In this document: positions 1 through 12,029 of the stretch, in pieces
Position numbering within the stretch: position 1 is the first letter of the stretch
How the letters are laid out: every line of letters begins with the position of its first letter
Assembly: GCF_033118175.1 (NCBI RefSeq)
Contig: NC_083711.1
Span: 40,744,001 to 40,808,000, forward strand
DNA from: Dama dama
Taxonomy: Eukaryota; Chordata; Mammalia; Artiodactyla; Cervidae
Length of the DNA stretch: 64,000 bases
Direction: 5' to 3'
Position numbers and translations under genes: made by a program
The notes under the pieces: generated by a model
The model's input: the letters and a program-made list of their open reading frames with translations, nothing else
What the model was told of the DNA's origin: nothing
The model's database searches: none

Positions 1-830
1 TTGGTGAACTGTTGAGGAGCTAAGAAGTTGGCAAAAAAGTAAGTTTTCATATGATACAAAACACTCCCAACCTTCACAATCACAAGAAATGATGCTCTCA
101 TAATGAGCTAGACTCAGCCAGAAGGCCAGAAGGTCAGCAGAATGTAAAGGTTCCAGTTGCAGCTTAAAAGGCTCCCATTTGGATCTGGTCTGACCCATCC
201 TGGTGTCACTATATGTCATCTGATTTGACAGGGACTGTGTAAGCCAGAAATTTCCCAGGCCCAAGACTTCTTGCAAAAAGGATCAAGCGTGTTAATGGTC
301 GGGGAGGGCGAAGGACAGGGCTTTCCAGCCCCCTGGCACTGGCAAACCTATAGCTTGAATTATAGCCATGGTTGTGGATTTCGAGGTGTGCAGAACTTCT
401 GCTCAGCAAAATTTTAGCTCCGTAGAGATGGTGATGACTTTCCCATGTTAGAATCGGGGCTAATTTATAAACACAGCACCCCTTGGATATTGCCAAAATA
501 TCTGTTGGAAGCTTGAAGGGCCACTTTTCATGGGGCTTTAGTTCTGTGTGACCAGAAACTTGTGAGATTAGATTTAATACTTACCATGGCATTAACTGTA
601 TGGTCAAAAGTTAGAAAGAAATGAAGTTATTTGTGTTTCTTGTATAATGTACCACCCATAATGCCTAGCATAGAAGTATTTAGTAAACTTGTTTATTCTT
701 AGTGTTGGTAGTTTATCCTTCTGATATAATTAAGAGTAAAAACCTTCAATTAAAAATGATTATACTAAATAATGTTTAATAATGGTAAGTTATAGTATTA
801 GAATTTAATAACTGCTGTGTTGTAAATACC
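1..830. other. Intergenic DNA, no recognised repeat
   Basis: No ruminant SINE, BovB or L1 signature is visible. Roughly 60-500 is less AT-rich than what follows and reads as unique sequence; 500-830 is plain AT-rich DNA. The longest frame (209-496, minus strand) has no family resemblance and no codon structure I trust. Confidence 0.5.
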
Positions 831-1003
831 AGACTTCTCATGTGGCTCAGTGGTAAGAATCATGAGATGGTTAGATAGCATCACTGACTCAATGGACATG
901 AGTTTGAGCAAACTCCAGGAGAGGTGGAGGACTGAGGAGCCTGGCATGCTGAGGTCCATGGCGTTGCACAGAGCCACACACAACTGAGTGACTAAGCAGC
1001 AAA
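831..1003 (+). mobile_element. tRNA-head / BovB-tail chimeric SINE fragment
   Basis: The first ~31 bases look like a Bov-tA tRNA-Glu-type head (ggctcagtggtaagaatc). They are followed at once by BovB 3'-end sequence (atgagatggttagatagc...), which is normally not part of a Bov-tA. The end is the usual ...acaactgagtgactaagcag tail. Either a fusion or a Bov-tA broken by a second BovB-type sequence. Confidence 0.7.
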
Positions 1004-1593
1004 GATACTAGATGCGATGAAGGGAATAGTGGGATAATCATAAGGATGTCAAATAATTTTTTTCTCTTTGTTTTGTAGTTGATAAAATGCTTTTATATAC
1101 ATTACAGTTCAATATTGTAAACAACATTAAGTATAACTTTCTAAATTTTAGACATGAGACTCAGAATCATATATAAGAAAATAGAAAAAGATATTTAAAA
1201 GTAGTTAAAGAAAAATAGTTTATTTAATATATTAATCACATAGCTGAAAATATGTGTATTCTTGTCCTTTTAAAATAAGCAAAGGTAAAAAGCATTACAT
1301 CTAAAATTAAACAATATAAATTCTTCTGATTCTTATTTTAGTGTGGTCAAATTTTGTTTATAAAAAATTGTCAAGTATATAATATGATTTAACAGTGTAT
1401 TACACTGTTTCACTGGTGTTTCGAATTAATTGCACAGAAGCTGCTAAATGGATGAAGAATTAGCTGAATTGTAATAACAGGTGGTTTTATATTATTAATT
1501 ATCTGGCAGATTTTCATTGGGAATAAAGTTAAGTCTGACCTTCCTTAGTACCTTCACAATTAAGAAAACTAACATAATCAGTATTTCTCAACT
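1004..1593. other. AT-rich intergenic DNA
   Basis: Very AT-rich, with no open frame and no recognisable repeat. Confidence 0.5.
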
Positions 1594-1816
1594 GAAGTGA
1601 AAGTGAAAGTGAAAAGTCACCCAGTTGTGTCCGACTCTTTGCGACCCCATGGACTATAGCCCACCAGGCTCCTCCATCCATGGAATTTTCTAAGCAAGAG
1701 TACTGGAGTGGGTTGCCATTTCCTTCTCCAGGGGATCTTCCCAACCCGGGGATCGAACCCGGGTCTCCCACATTGCGGGCAGGCCCTTTACTGTCTGAGC
1801 CACCAAGGAATCCCTT
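1594..1816 (-). mobile_element. Bov-tA SINE
   Basis: Complete in antisense: Bov-A body (gtgtccgactctttgcgacc) at the left and tRNA-like head with the B-box-like ggatcgaacccgggtctccc near the right. A (gtgaaa)n-like tract at 1595-1617 is the tail side. The head is well preserved, so the copy is fairly young. Confidence 0.9.
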
Positions 1817-2828
1817 CTTAACTGAAGATGGTGCTAAATCTAGTCAAGTCCTAAAGAGATATAGATAGATAGGAATTTAAGGAAACAGTAAAATGAAATT
1901 TTACCTATAACCAAATATACATTAGTATATTTGAATAATAAAATGAAATAAAGGCCAAACAAATATTTAGTGGAATAGTCTATAGAAGTTTTCAAATGTA
2001 AAGCAACACAAATATGTGTTTGTAAAGTATGGTAGAAACACACCAGATTTGGTAAAACAATTTTACTACAAATAAGACTATTTTCAGTACATCTGAATGC
2101 TTAATGTGTGTAAATAGACACCTATTAATTGTGGTGGATTTATTGTGTTTTTATTATTGTGAGACTAAATCTGAAAGCATATTTTGTTATAATACTGAGG
2201 GACAAAAAGGATGTAGTCCAAAAAAGAGATAACTAAAACAATCCATTTACATAGTGAACTGACTTTGGCCATTTGTTTACTTCTTAAAGTCAATACACCT
2301 TAAGCTAACCACACACTTATTTAGTTAGAGTTCACTTCACAGAAAATAGAAGCACTTGCTTTTGAAAATAACTGTATCAACAGAGAATGATAACCATGGT
2401 ATCAATACTAAATAATAACCCGAGTGATGGATTTTAATTCTCGAGACCTGATTTTGATTGATGTTACACTGTTTAATTCTTACTGCTTAGATATATTATT
2501 TAAGTATTTTGAAAATGTTATTCTAGCAAAATCTATTAATCATCAATAATCCAATGATTTCTTAAACTACAGTACAATTTGCTATCGAACTACTTAATGA
2601 CTTTTCCTAATGAAAACTTTCCACTCATTATTCACTTAGCTCTCTTCATTTGTTAAATCTGATCTAAGTCTACTGTAAAGTTTCTTTTATATTTATGTTT
2701 ATTTTGCACCTAAGCCAGGGATCAGCAAACATTTTCTATAAAGGTCAGATGGTAGATATTTTGAAGAATTCACCCCAAGTCCTGGTGTCTCTGTCCCAGC
2801 TATTCAACTTTATCAGCCTAGGGCAAAA
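1817..2828. other. AT-rich intergenic DNA
   Basis: No recognisable repeat or gene. The bases just before the BovB at 2837 include one copy of its target-site duplication. Confidence 0.5.
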
Positions 2829-2836
2829 ACAGCCTT

Positions 2837-3546
2837 GGTTCAGTTCAGTTCAGTTCAGTCACTCAGTCCTGTCCGACTCTCTGTGATCCCATGGACTGCA
2901 GCACACCAGGCTTCCTTGTCCATCACCAACTCCCGGAACTTACTCAAACTCAAGTCCATTGAGTAGGTCATGCCATCCAACCATCTCATCCTCTGTTGTC
3001 CCCTTCTCCTCCTGCCTTCAATCTTTCCCAGCATCAGGGTCTTTTCCAGTAAGTCAGTTTTTCACACCATGTGACCAAAGTATTGGAGTTTCAGCTTCAA
3101 CATCAGTCCTTCCAATAAATATTCAGGACTCATTTCTTTTTGGATTGACTGGCTGGATCTCCTTGAAGTCCAAGGGACCCTCAAGAGTTTTCTCCAACAC
3201 CACAGTTCAAAGCATCAATTTTTTGGTGCTCAGCTTTCTTTATAGTCCAACTCTCACATCCATACATGACTACTGGAAAAACTTTGAATATATAGCTTTG
3301 ACTAGATGGACCTTTGTTGGCAAAGTAATGTCTCTATTTTTTAATATGCTGTCTAGGTTTGTCATAGCTTTTCTTCCAAGGAGTAAGCATCTTTTAATTT
3401 CATGGCTGCAGTCACCATCCACAGTGATTTTGGAGCCCCCCTAAATAAAGTCTCTCACAGTTTCCATTGTTTCCTCATATATTTGCCATGAAGTGATGGG
3501 ACCGGATGCCATGATCTTAGTCTTCTGATTGTTGAGTTTTAAGCCG
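2837..3546 (-). mobile_element. BovB (RTE) LINE, 5'-truncated copy
   Basis: Antisense BovB 3' end, starting with the characteristic terminal (ttcag)n run at 2839-2860 and continuing through the C-terminal coding part of ORF2. The copy is flanked by an 8-bp direct repeat, acagcctt, at 2829-2836 and 3547-3554, which I read as the target-site duplication. Many stops and indels; not functional. Confidence 0.9.
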
Positions 3547-3689
3547 ACAGCCTTAGACAACATGTAAATGAATAAGAATGGCTGAATTTCAATAAAGGTT
3601 TATTTATGCCTGGACATGATGTGCAAATCATAGTTTTTTGACACATGACTTAGACTATTGTCAGTTCTTAAATAACGATGACAGTAAAA

Positions 3690-3867
3690 ACCAGGTGCTA
3701 AAGAATCTCCTGGGTTCCATCCCTGGGTCGGAAAGATTCCCTGTAAAAGGGAATGGCAACCCACTCCAGTATTCTTGCCTGGAAAATTCCGTGGACGAAA
3801 ATCTGGTGGGCTATAGTCCATGGAGTCACAGTCAGTCACGACTGAGCGACTAACGCTTTCACACTTT
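3690..3867 (+). mobile_element. Bov-tA SINE, damaged head
   Basis: Plus-strand Bov-tA with a diverged head (ggtgctaaagaatctcctgg) and good body (ggcaacccactccagtattc), ending in cacgactgagcgactaacgc. Confidence 0.85.
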
Positions 3868-5025
3868 AAAAAGGCTTAGATCCCAAATGGTATCTGAGAG
3901 TAGGCATAGTGTGTGCTAAAATCCACAATGCAACAATAAAATGATCAGAATTGTGACTATGTAAGATAGCTCTTTTGTGCTGGTTTATTGGAGAATACCG
4001 TGAAAGAGCTAAGTCAAACATTAATGCTGGTGAAGCATATATTTAATTCTTTTTCTTATCATGCAGTTGTGTAATATCAGTAGTAAAAGGAAACATGAAA
4101 CATTTTCTTTGGCCACAAGTCTATTTCAGTCTGGTTTGAATCCAGATTGAGTTAGTATGGAAAGTGCCATAAAACCTCATAATTCCCACTCTCAAGAACC
4201 TTTGTTTGTTTAATATGCATTTTAAGTTGTGTGCTAGAAAAACTCTGAGTCATTTTCCTCATTATTTGGCTTACTTTTGTCCTTGTAACAACCAATCCAT
4301 TATGGTAAAGAAAGTTGTAGACATTCTGATATTTGACACTTTCCAAGCATGCAGTTTAAGCTTGATCCTTTCATACACTGTCAAATAAACATATTGCAAG
4401 TTATGAGTTTGTCCCCAACATGTATACCAAATTCATTTAGGAATATAGCAAAAGGCTTTGATAGCAGAAATAAAATGAAAGAAAATCCTGACAGTGATCA
4501 TCCAATATATCTAAATCCTGTCATCCTTCAAAGGAGTATGGACTTCAAGCAAGTATCTGTTAACTATCCCAGACTTCATGGATTGCATTAGAACATAATT
4601 GAATTAAGGAATAATCTAATCTATCTATCCATGAGCATAAAACTATTAGAACAACTTAATTGATTAATATGTGATAACTAGATTAGAATGTGATAGAAAC
4701 ATCTGGGTTCTGTTTGTTAATTTTTCTTTAATAATTATTGACTATACCACTTCCTCATCTTTCACTTTAATTTCAGTATTATCTCTGTAATTATCAGAGA
4801 AACAATAGTCATAAAATGGTACAAAGGGTATTGGGAGGAAAAAAAAAGACCAACATAATCTTTAATTATTCAATTAGTTGGATATTATATTAAAAACAAT
4901 GCCCTATTGTTGACCATTTTGATGTCTAATTTTTCAGCTAGAGAGGCAATTCTGCTGTAAATAAACTTTGTTTTTACAATACCTATAATTTACTTTAAAA
5001 CACTTTCTTATTGTGTTTATTTTCT
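3868..5025. other. AT-rich intergenic DNA
   Basis: No recognisable repeat. Short open frames at 4152-4591 on both strands are AT-rich chance frames. Confidence 0.5.
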
Positions 5026-5515
5026 CTTGCTGATGTAACAAATTATCACTTCAATGACTTAAATTTATTATCTTACAGTTCTGTAGGTTATAGGTTCAAC
5101 AAGAGACTCAATGGGCAGGGATGCCTCCCTTTTGGGGGCTCTAGGGGAAGAAAGACTGTCTTGATTTTTATGGCTCCTAGAGGCCACCAACACTCCCTGG
5201 CTTGTGGCATGCTTTCTTACTCTTTAAAGCCAGGAACATTGCATCTCTCTGCCTCTCTCTGACTGTTCTTCTATAGTCATATTTCCCTCTCTCTGACCAC
5301 ATTAAAGACAGGTTTTCCAATTTTAAGGACCCATGGGATTAGTTTGGATCCACATGTATAATCCAGGCTACTCTTTTGCATCTCATATTTCCTAACCTGC
5401 ATCATCTCCACAAAATCACTTTGGCCATGAATGGTAATGTGTTCATACATAGGTTCTAGGTTAAGACTTGAACATCTTTGGGGAGGCCTTGTTCTTCCAC
5501 CACACTTATATACAG
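5026..5515 (+). repeat. Old mammalian interspersed repeat, class not assigned
   Basis: The run 'gctgatgtaacaaattatca' ... 'cttacagttctgtaggt' ... 'ctagaggccaccaacactcc' ... 'tataatccaggctac' ... 'gaacatctttggggaggcc' follows a widespread ancient mammalian repeat, probably an L1M 3' UTR or MER-type element. It is heavily diverged, consistent with an insertion predating ruminants. The family name needs a repeat-library search. Confidence 0.55.
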
Positions 5516-5751
5516 TAAGAAGAATATGCATTACTTGTAATACAACATCCAGGTTATAAACAAGAAAACTCTGAGTCAGCTAGCATCATCAAGAAATACA
5601 CAACTAGGGCTGATGTTTCATTAATCATCTTACCAGATAGCTAAAATGGGTTTTTATTGCCAGAACTAGTGGTTCTTAATTACAATGGTGAATGTTAGTG
5701 TTAAACTCTCACTTCTGAATATCTAATATTTAACCAGTAAGGGCCAGAATT

Positions 5752-5966
5752 GGTGGTGGTAGTTTAGTCTCCAAGTTGTGTCCAACTCTTGTGACCTCAT
5801 GGACTGTAGCCTGCCAGACTCCCCTGTCCAGGGGATTCTCCAGGCAAGAATACTGGAATTGGTTGCCATTTCCTGCTCCAGGAGAATCTTCCCGACCCAG
5901 GAATCGAACCTGGGTCTCCTGCTTTGCAGGCAGGTTCTTTACCAACTGAACTACAAGGGAAGCCCA
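5752..5966 (-). mobile_element. Bov-tA SINE
   Basis: Antisense Bov-tA from the tail side (gtgtccaactcttgtgacc) to the head (aactacaagggaagcccaa). Imperfect flanking repeats (aagggccagaat / aaggccaggat) look like an aged target-site duplication. In-frame translations across it are SINE shadows. Confidence 0.9.
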
Positions 5967-6489
5967 AGGCCAGGATTACCACAAAGTAAAGATTCCACTT
6001 CTCCTTATATTCTTAATAAAGTTTAACACATATCACTCACATGTTTAAAAGTGTGTATATGCGTTTGTATGCTTATGTGAGCAAGATGAATGGACTAAGA
6101 ATTGCAATTGATTCCTTGTGTTACAAAACAGGGAAATTGAAAGGTAATCTACAAGCCTAGTGAAAACAGTGAAAGTGAAAGTGGCTAGGAAATATAGCCT
6201 CAAAGACATTTCTAGAAATTTGGGATAAATATATACACATGGGGGTATAAAATAGGAATTTGATTTAATTTCATCGAGATCTTAGGGTTCATGGAGAACT
6301 CAGCAGATTTGGTTTAAACATCTTGGGTGCTTGTCGTGCTTGAAAATGATCAGAGCTTTCATATTATATAATTCACATCAAAGCTATGGAGCATGGACCA
6401 CAAATCTCACAACACTGCCACTGATCATGTGTGAACGTCTCTAAGGATGATACCCATGTAACTTAGACCTGAGAAGTCCATGTCCATTT
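5967..6489. other. Intergenic DNA
   Basis: No feature recognised. Confidence 0.5.
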
Positions 6490-6700
6490 GTTTTAGTCAG
6501 CTTGGGCTTCCATAACAACACACCATAGACTTGGTGGTTTAAACAACAGAAATTTGTTTTCTCACAGCTCTGGGGGATGAAAGGCCAGAACCAGGGTGTC
6601 ATGCAGAGTTCTGGTGAGAACTCTTCCTGGCTTGCGGATTGCCATCATTTTGCTGTGTGCTCACACGACCACTTCTTTGTGGGCTTCATCAAATGTGGTA
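6490..6700 (+). repeat. Old mammalian interspersed repeat
   Basis: The motif chain 'ttccataacaacacaccata', 'gacttggtggtttaaacaac', 'agaaatttgttttctcacag' and 'cttcctggcttgcggattgc' matches a common ancient mammalian repeat, probably an L1M 3' UTR. It runs directly into the L1 3' end beginning near 6705, perhaps nested or a recombined tail. Confidence 0.55.
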
Positions 6701-6704
6701 TTAT

Positions 6705-7050
6705 CTCTATAATGAAATATTATTCAGAAATAAAAAGGAACAAACTGTTAATACATAGTACAACATGGATACTCCTTGACAACATTATGCTAACTGAAAA
6801 AAGATTCAAAAGAACGATATCAGTAATTCCATATATTGAAATGTTCAGCATAAGTAAATCGATAGAGACAGAAAGTAGATTAGTGACTGCCATAGGCTGG
6901 AAGTAGGGAGGATGGGAGTGAGTACTAAATAGCAAGGGGTTTTTTGGGGGGTGATGGAAGATAACTCAGACATGAAATGTACACTTTAAACAGGCGTGCT
7001 GTATGGTATGAGAATTGTATTTCAATAAAGCTGTTTCTAAAATACAAGAC
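6705..7050 (+). mobile_element. Old L1 3'-end fragment
   Basis: Contains degraded L1 3' sequence: 'gaaatattattcagaaataa', 'gactgccataggctggaagt', 'atgtacactttaaacagg' and the end 'tatttcaataaagctgttt' at 7017-7036. Plus orientation, eroded, no coding capacity. Confidence 0.65.
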
Positions 7051-7298
7051 AACTTTTGGCAAGTCCTCTGCCACCATAATAAACCCAAGTTCTTAGCCTG
7101 ACCTTTTGGTTTCCTAGTCCAGAGCCCCAGGCAACCAAACAGCCTGCCACGTCATCAACATTCCCAGTTCAGATGCAGAAGCTGAAAGTGGTCTGTTAAA
7201 AATTCTTCCAATCATCAGACAATTTCGGGAAGAATTTGGTACTTTTGGCTGCTGGACATAGGTTAACTTCCTGTGAGGAATACTTTTGATAATGCAGG

Positions 7299-7499
7299 AT
7301 TCCCTGGTGGCTCAGAGGGTAAAGCATCTGCCTGCAATGCGGGAGATCCAGGTTCGATCTCTGGGTCAGGAAGATCCCCTGGAAAAGGAAATGGCAACCC
7401 ACTCCAGTACTCTTGCCTAGAAAATTCCATGGATGGAGGAGCCTGGTGGGCTATAATCTGTGGGGTCACAGAGTCAGACATGACTGAGCAACTTCACTT
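7299..7499 (+). mobile_element. Bov-tA SINE
   Basis: Full-length plus-strand copy: head 'gattccctggtggctcag', B-box-like 'ggttcgatctctgggtcagg', body 'ggcaacccactccagtac', end 'tgactgagcaacttcactt'. Confidence 0.92.
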
Positions 7500-8191
7500 A
7501 ATGTCACTATAAATAATTAGCAATACACCAGACATTTGCTTTCCTTTTGGATAGGAATTATTTAAGGCCCCTGTGTTTAGGGAATAACCCTTGAGCAGAT
7601 TGACCAGCTGAGGATGCCTGTGTGCGAAGCTCCATATTTTATGTACTTTGCCAGGACAGATCAAGTTTGGGCAGTGAAACCTGAGAGGATCTATCTGTTC
7701 TAAACTGTTGATTCTAAAGAACAAATTTTGATCAGCTCTGTTAGGGGAAAAGACTCAACTATTTTTTCTACCATCTATAGAAATAGACATTACAAAAATA
7801 TGAAGAGGTAACCAAAGATTATGGAGCCTAATAATGTAGAAAAAATTATTAGGAAATGAATTGTTCATAATGGTATGGTATGTTTGATTTTGTGTTCTTT
7901 GTAGTGTTTATAATCATTTTAAATTTAGCAGTTTGTAGTGAAATTTTTATTGTAACTAAATGTTCACAATTACATACTTTGTATTATAGTTAGAGGAATA
8001 TAGGTTGGGTCTCAAATCTAATCTTTCTTGATTTTGCTTGTTATATATGTTTCCTTGTCTTCTTTTCTCCATGTTGCTTCACTTTTAACAAGAACATTTA
8101 AAGATCTTTCTCTTTTTCCTTCAGTTGTAATAGTGACAGCTTTGACTTAGAATGAATTCATTGTTTAAACCAAATGTCTCCATCAGCTGTT
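7500..8191. other. AT-rich intergenic DNA
   Basis: No feature recognised; a minus-strand open frame at 7494-7724 is not convincing. Confidence 0.45.
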
Positions 8192-8560
8192 ATTTTTTTA
8201 CTTTTTTAAAATTGGAGGATAATTGCTTGACAGTATTGTGTTGGCCTCTACCATACCTCAGCATGAATCAGCCACAGGTATGCACATGTCCTCTCCCTTC
8301 TGAAACCCCCACCATCTTCCACCCATCCCACCTTCTAGGTTGTCACAGAGCACTGGGCTGTTCTTGTGTCATAGAGCAAATTCCTACTTGCTATCTACTT
8401 CATATACGGTGATGTATATGTTTCCATGTTATTCTCTCAATTCATCTGACCCTCTCCCCCTGTATTGTGTCCACAGATCTCTTCTCTATGTCTGCATCGC
8501 CATTTCTGCCCTGCATATAGGTTCATCAGTAACCATCTTTCTAGATTCCATATGCATGTG
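8192..8560 (-). mobile_element. Ruminant L1 3' end (antisense)
   Basis: Antisense L1 3' UTR: 'ttttaaaattggaggataat' at the tail side, 'agcatgaatcagccacagg', 'ggttgtcacagagcactggg', 'ctttctagattccatatgca'. Moderately diverged, 5'-truncated, no ORF2 coding sequence retained. Confidence 0.85.
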
Positions 8561-8570
8561 TAACATGTAT

Positions 8571-8881
8571 ACTGAAAGTCACTCAGTCATGTCCAACTTT
8601 TTTGTAACCTCATGGACTATACAGTTCATGGAGTTCTCTTGGCCAGAATACTGGAGTGGGTAGCCGTTCCCTTCTCCAGGGGATCTTCCCAGCCCAGGGA
8701 TTGAACCCAGGTCTCCCACATTGCAGGCAGACTCTTTACCAACTGAGCCACAAGGGAAGCCCCAAAATACTGGAGTGGGTAGCCTATCCCTTCTCCAGGG
8801 GATCTTCCTGACCCAGGAATCGAATTAGGGCCTCCTGCATTGCAAGCAGGTTCTTTACCAACTGATCTATCAGGGAAGCCC
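8571..8881 (-). mobile_element. Bov-tA SINE with two tRNA-like heads
   Basis: An antisense Bov-tA (8571-8761) is followed directly by a second partial unit (about 8764-8881) holding a spacer (actggagtgggtagcctat) and another tRNA-like head. Read 5' to 3' on the minus strand this is head-spacer-head-body. Flanks carry acatgta repeats, a possible target-site duplication. Confidence 0.85.
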
Positions 8882-8942
8882 TGTTACATGTAATATTCAA
8901 ATGCATTTTCCAGTTGCATTCCTGGTTGGTTACTGTTTCCTG

Positions 8943-9290
8943 AGCTTCCCTGGAGCTCAGCTGGTAAAGAATCTGCCTACAATGTAGGAGACCTGGATTT
9001 GATTCCTGAATCGGGAAAAATCCCCTGGAGAAGGAATAGTCTACTCACTCCAGTATTCTTGGACTTCCCAGGTGGCTCAGACTGTAAAGAATTTGCCTGC
9101 AGTGTGGGAGTCATGGATTCAAGCTCTGGGTTGGGAAGATCCCCTGGAGAAGGGAACGGGACTACCCACTCTGGTATTCTGACCTGGAGAATTCCATGGA
9201 CAGAGGACCCTGGCAGGCTACAGTCGATGGGGTCACACATAAAGAGTTGGACACGACTGAGTGACTTTCACTTTCACTTCACTTTTCACT
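8943..9290 (+). mobile_element. Bov-tA SINE with two tRNA-like heads
   Basis: The same composite in sense: first head at 8943, spacer ending 'cactccagtattctt' at 9046-9060, second head at 9061 (gacttcccaggtggctcag), then the Bov-A body and a (cacttt)-like tail near 9268-9290. Confidence 0.88.
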
Positions 9291-10420
9291 GTTTCCTACG
9301 AGTAGTAACTTTTGATGTTTTATAACCTTTGGCATCTTCCATGAATTTTTCTGTGAACTTTCTGCAGACAGTAAACATTTTGGCTGCTAATCCACGTACG
9401 ATTTTTGGCTCCTAATTCAGACATAAAACAACCTTGTACTATCACTACAGAATAGGAAATCAAATTGTGAAAGCGTGACATTGTACACTGTCACTTGTTC
9501 CTAATGGTAAATTATATCCAATATCATAACACAGAGTTACATACATTTAATCTGCTGACCTTACAATCGGTTCATCCACCTCAGGCAATACAACACAATA
9601 ACATCAGACATAGTGAAATCCTCCCGTAGATCAAAGACGTCAAAAGGAACAGATTTAAAAAAATAGACACACAAAAGTAAAAAACTCACATAGCAATTGG
9701 TTTGGGGAAATTATATTTGAAACGCAAGCAAAGTTCTTCTCTATCCAGCTGTAGCTTGTGTGTGTAGGAAAAAGAAAAGGAGTCAAGACAAGGAAAGAAA
9801 AATTTTTATGTTTTCCCTTTCCCTAATCTGTCACAGGCCAATGATCGGGTTAATAGCCTGGAGAGAAAAAACCATCTTGTCAAAGTAAACTGAACTTTCA
9901 TCACAACTAGGTCCCACCATCAATGCATTGTCAAAAAAACTGCACGAAAAAGAAAAAGATTCTCTAACGATCTTTCTTTTCATCTGTGGAGCACCTGCTG
10001 CCCCAAATGATGCCAAACTGACTGACAGCAGGTAGTTTCTAAGGAAAAACCAGCTGCTTTTCTCTCCAAGGCCGCTCATGCCTTTACGGAGCCCATGGCA
10101 TGGATTTGTTCAGCGGGAAAAGTCAATAGCACCTGCTGTCAACACCATGTGCCTATGTGCATTTTTAAAGGCTCTGCCTTCTTGAAGTTTAGTTGTCAGG
10201 AACCTTGCTTTTAAACAGATTTCAGTGTCAATATGTGCTGCTTCCCACTAATGTTAAGAAATGGCCACAAAGAGTAGGATCTGATGCCGTGTCAGGATGT
10301 TGGCAGAGCGGCTTCTTATTGGCTTCCCACGCAACAGGAAATGTCTTTAGAAAGTGAGAAGCCTGGGATGAAAAGGACACCATTTCATCTTCTTTCTTGA
10401 AGTTTTCTCATTATCACCAG
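9291..10420. other. Repeat-poor interval with repeated E-box motifs
   Basis: About 1.1 kb without recognised repeats. The 11-mer agcacctgctg occurs at about 9990-10000 and 10128-10138, with an inverted related cagcaggta at 10026-10034. These contain CACCTG E-boxes. No open frame is convincing. Possibly regulatory or conserved; this is inference only. Confidence 0.35.
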
Positions 10421-10421
10421 G

Positions 10422-10464
10422 TTATATATATATATACATACACATATATATATATATATATATA
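10422..10464. repeat. (TA)n / (CATA)n microsatellite
   Basis: Uninterrupted ta and cata dinucleotide-type repeats. Confidence 0.95.
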
Positions 10465-11108
10465 CGATGGAGAGAAACTAGACATACATTCAAAATGTGT
10501 TCTTGGCTTAGATCTTGAGTGTCTATACTATTAAGTGATTGCCATGACAGTCTAAGGGCTGCATATGATAGTTTCCACATTTTATAACCTATGAATTATT
10601 ACAGAGACAGAAACATCAGGCTTTCAGTTTCTGCAAACTCTATGGGTTTTCCTTTTTAAAGGAGGCACCACTCAGTCTGTGAATGTGTTTTCATCCAATT
10701 CATGTATGGATAGAAGTTTTTGGACAAAATAGACAATTTTTCAGGTTTACTTCTTATTCTACACAAGTTGGTCAACTTAGTTGGTCTCACGCTTTTAACA
10801 GGTAGGTCAAATTAATGAAATACAAGTTGAGATGATTTTAGCATCAGCCTGTCTGTGCCTCAATGTTATTATGAACATTTACTGAAAACATGAACTTATA
10901 TCCATTTATTCTTTCTTTTCTATCACAAAATATTTTAAGTATCTTAAAAACACTGGGCACCTCACAGTATTGAGAGATAAGTTAGACTAACTAAGAGTTA
11001 AAATTCTAGTATCTAGCTGGGGACAGAGGAACATAAAAACTAAAGTAGAAATTAAAACAGGACTGATTGACTAATGCATAACAGTTGCAGTGAGAGCAAG
11101 TGAAAAAG
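10465..11108. other. Intergenic DNA
   Basis: No feature recognised. Confidence 0.45.
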
Positions 11109-11109
11109 G

Positions 11110-11319
11110 GAAACTGTCAGTCACTCAGTTGTGTCCAACTCTTTGTGACCCACGGACTGTAGCCTTCCAGGCTCTTCTGTCCATGGATTTCTCCAGACAA
11201 GAATATTGGAGTGGGTTGCCATTTTCTTCTCCAGGGGATCTTCCCCACCCAGGGATCAAACCCAGGTCTCCTGCGTTGCAGGCAGATTCTTTACTGTCTG
11301 GGCCATCAGGGAAACCCAA
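11110..11319 (-). mobile_element. Bov-tA SINE
   Basis: Antisense full-length Bov-tA, tail side at 11112 (gaaactgtcagtcactcag) and head ending 'gccatcagggaaaccc' at 11304-11319. Confidence 0.92.
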
Positions 11320-11528
11320 TAATGAGCAAACAATTGATTAATTATGCTTGAAAAAATAGAGAGCTTTGTGAAGGAAATTTCCTTTAATTTGAGCTTCAAA
11401 AGATGGTCAGAATGACTGTAACTGGAATTGGGGTGGGGGTTGGTAAGAAAAGTTTCATTTCATATTGAGAAATTGGTATGAAGTTAAACATACCTGGTAA
11501 GTTAGAAAACTATAAAAACTATATATGT

Positions 11529-11845
11529 ATGTGCTTAGTTGCTATCATATCTGACTCTTTGGGACCCCATGGACTGTAGCTCATCAAGCTCCTTTGTCCA
11601 TGGAGATTCTTCAGGCTAGAACACTGGAGGGGATTGCCATGACCTCCTCCAGGGGATCTGCCTGACCCAGTGATTGAACCCAGGTCTCCCATGTTGCAGG
11701 CAGATTCTTCACTGCCTGAGCCACCAGGAAAACCCAAGAATACTGGAACAGGTAGCCTATCCCTTCTCCAGGGGAACTTCCCAACCCAGGAATCGAACTG
11801 GGGTCTCCTGTATTGCAGGTGGATTCTTAACCAGCTGAACTAATT
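11529..11845 (-). mobile_element. Bov-tA SINE with two tRNA-like heads
   Basis: Antisense Bov-tA at 11529-11734 is followed without a gap by a second spacer-plus-head unit (gaatactggaacaggtagcc ... aaccagctgaactaa). Same composite layout as at 8571. Confidence 0.87.
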
Positions 11846-11860
11846 AGAGGTAATTCATGG

Positions 11861-11863
<3 letters not shown>

Positions 11864-11909
<46 letters not shown>
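11864..11909. repeat. (TG)n microsatellite
   Basis: Perfect tg run of 23 units immediately downstream of the SINE. Confidence 0.97.
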
Positions 11910-11911
<2 letters not shown>

Positions 11912-12029
11912 GTAGGGAGGGAAGTGACCATGCAGTAGAGTTAGTAAATAAAATAGAACCAATAACATATTCTCTGAGAGCCTTTATTAAACATGGTATA
12001 TATAATTATAACTTTCAAACGTGTTCATT
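11910..12029. other. AT-rich intergenic DNA
   Basis: No feature recognised. Confidence 0.4.

Noticed and set aside
209..496. 95-codon minus-strand open frame
   Set aside because: No domain, no splice or promoter context and no recognisable similarity; a frame of this size is expected by chance in the GC-richer patch.
2839..2860. Short direct repeats (ttcag)n that might suggest an array
   Set aside because: This is the simple-repeat 3' terminus typical of BovB, present at several copies; no spacer structure, so not CRISPR-like.
7299..7380. tRNA-like segment with A/B-box resemblance (also at every Bov-tA head)
   Set aside because: It is the tRNA-Glu-derived SINE head, embedded in a larger element and unable to fold as a mature tRNA.
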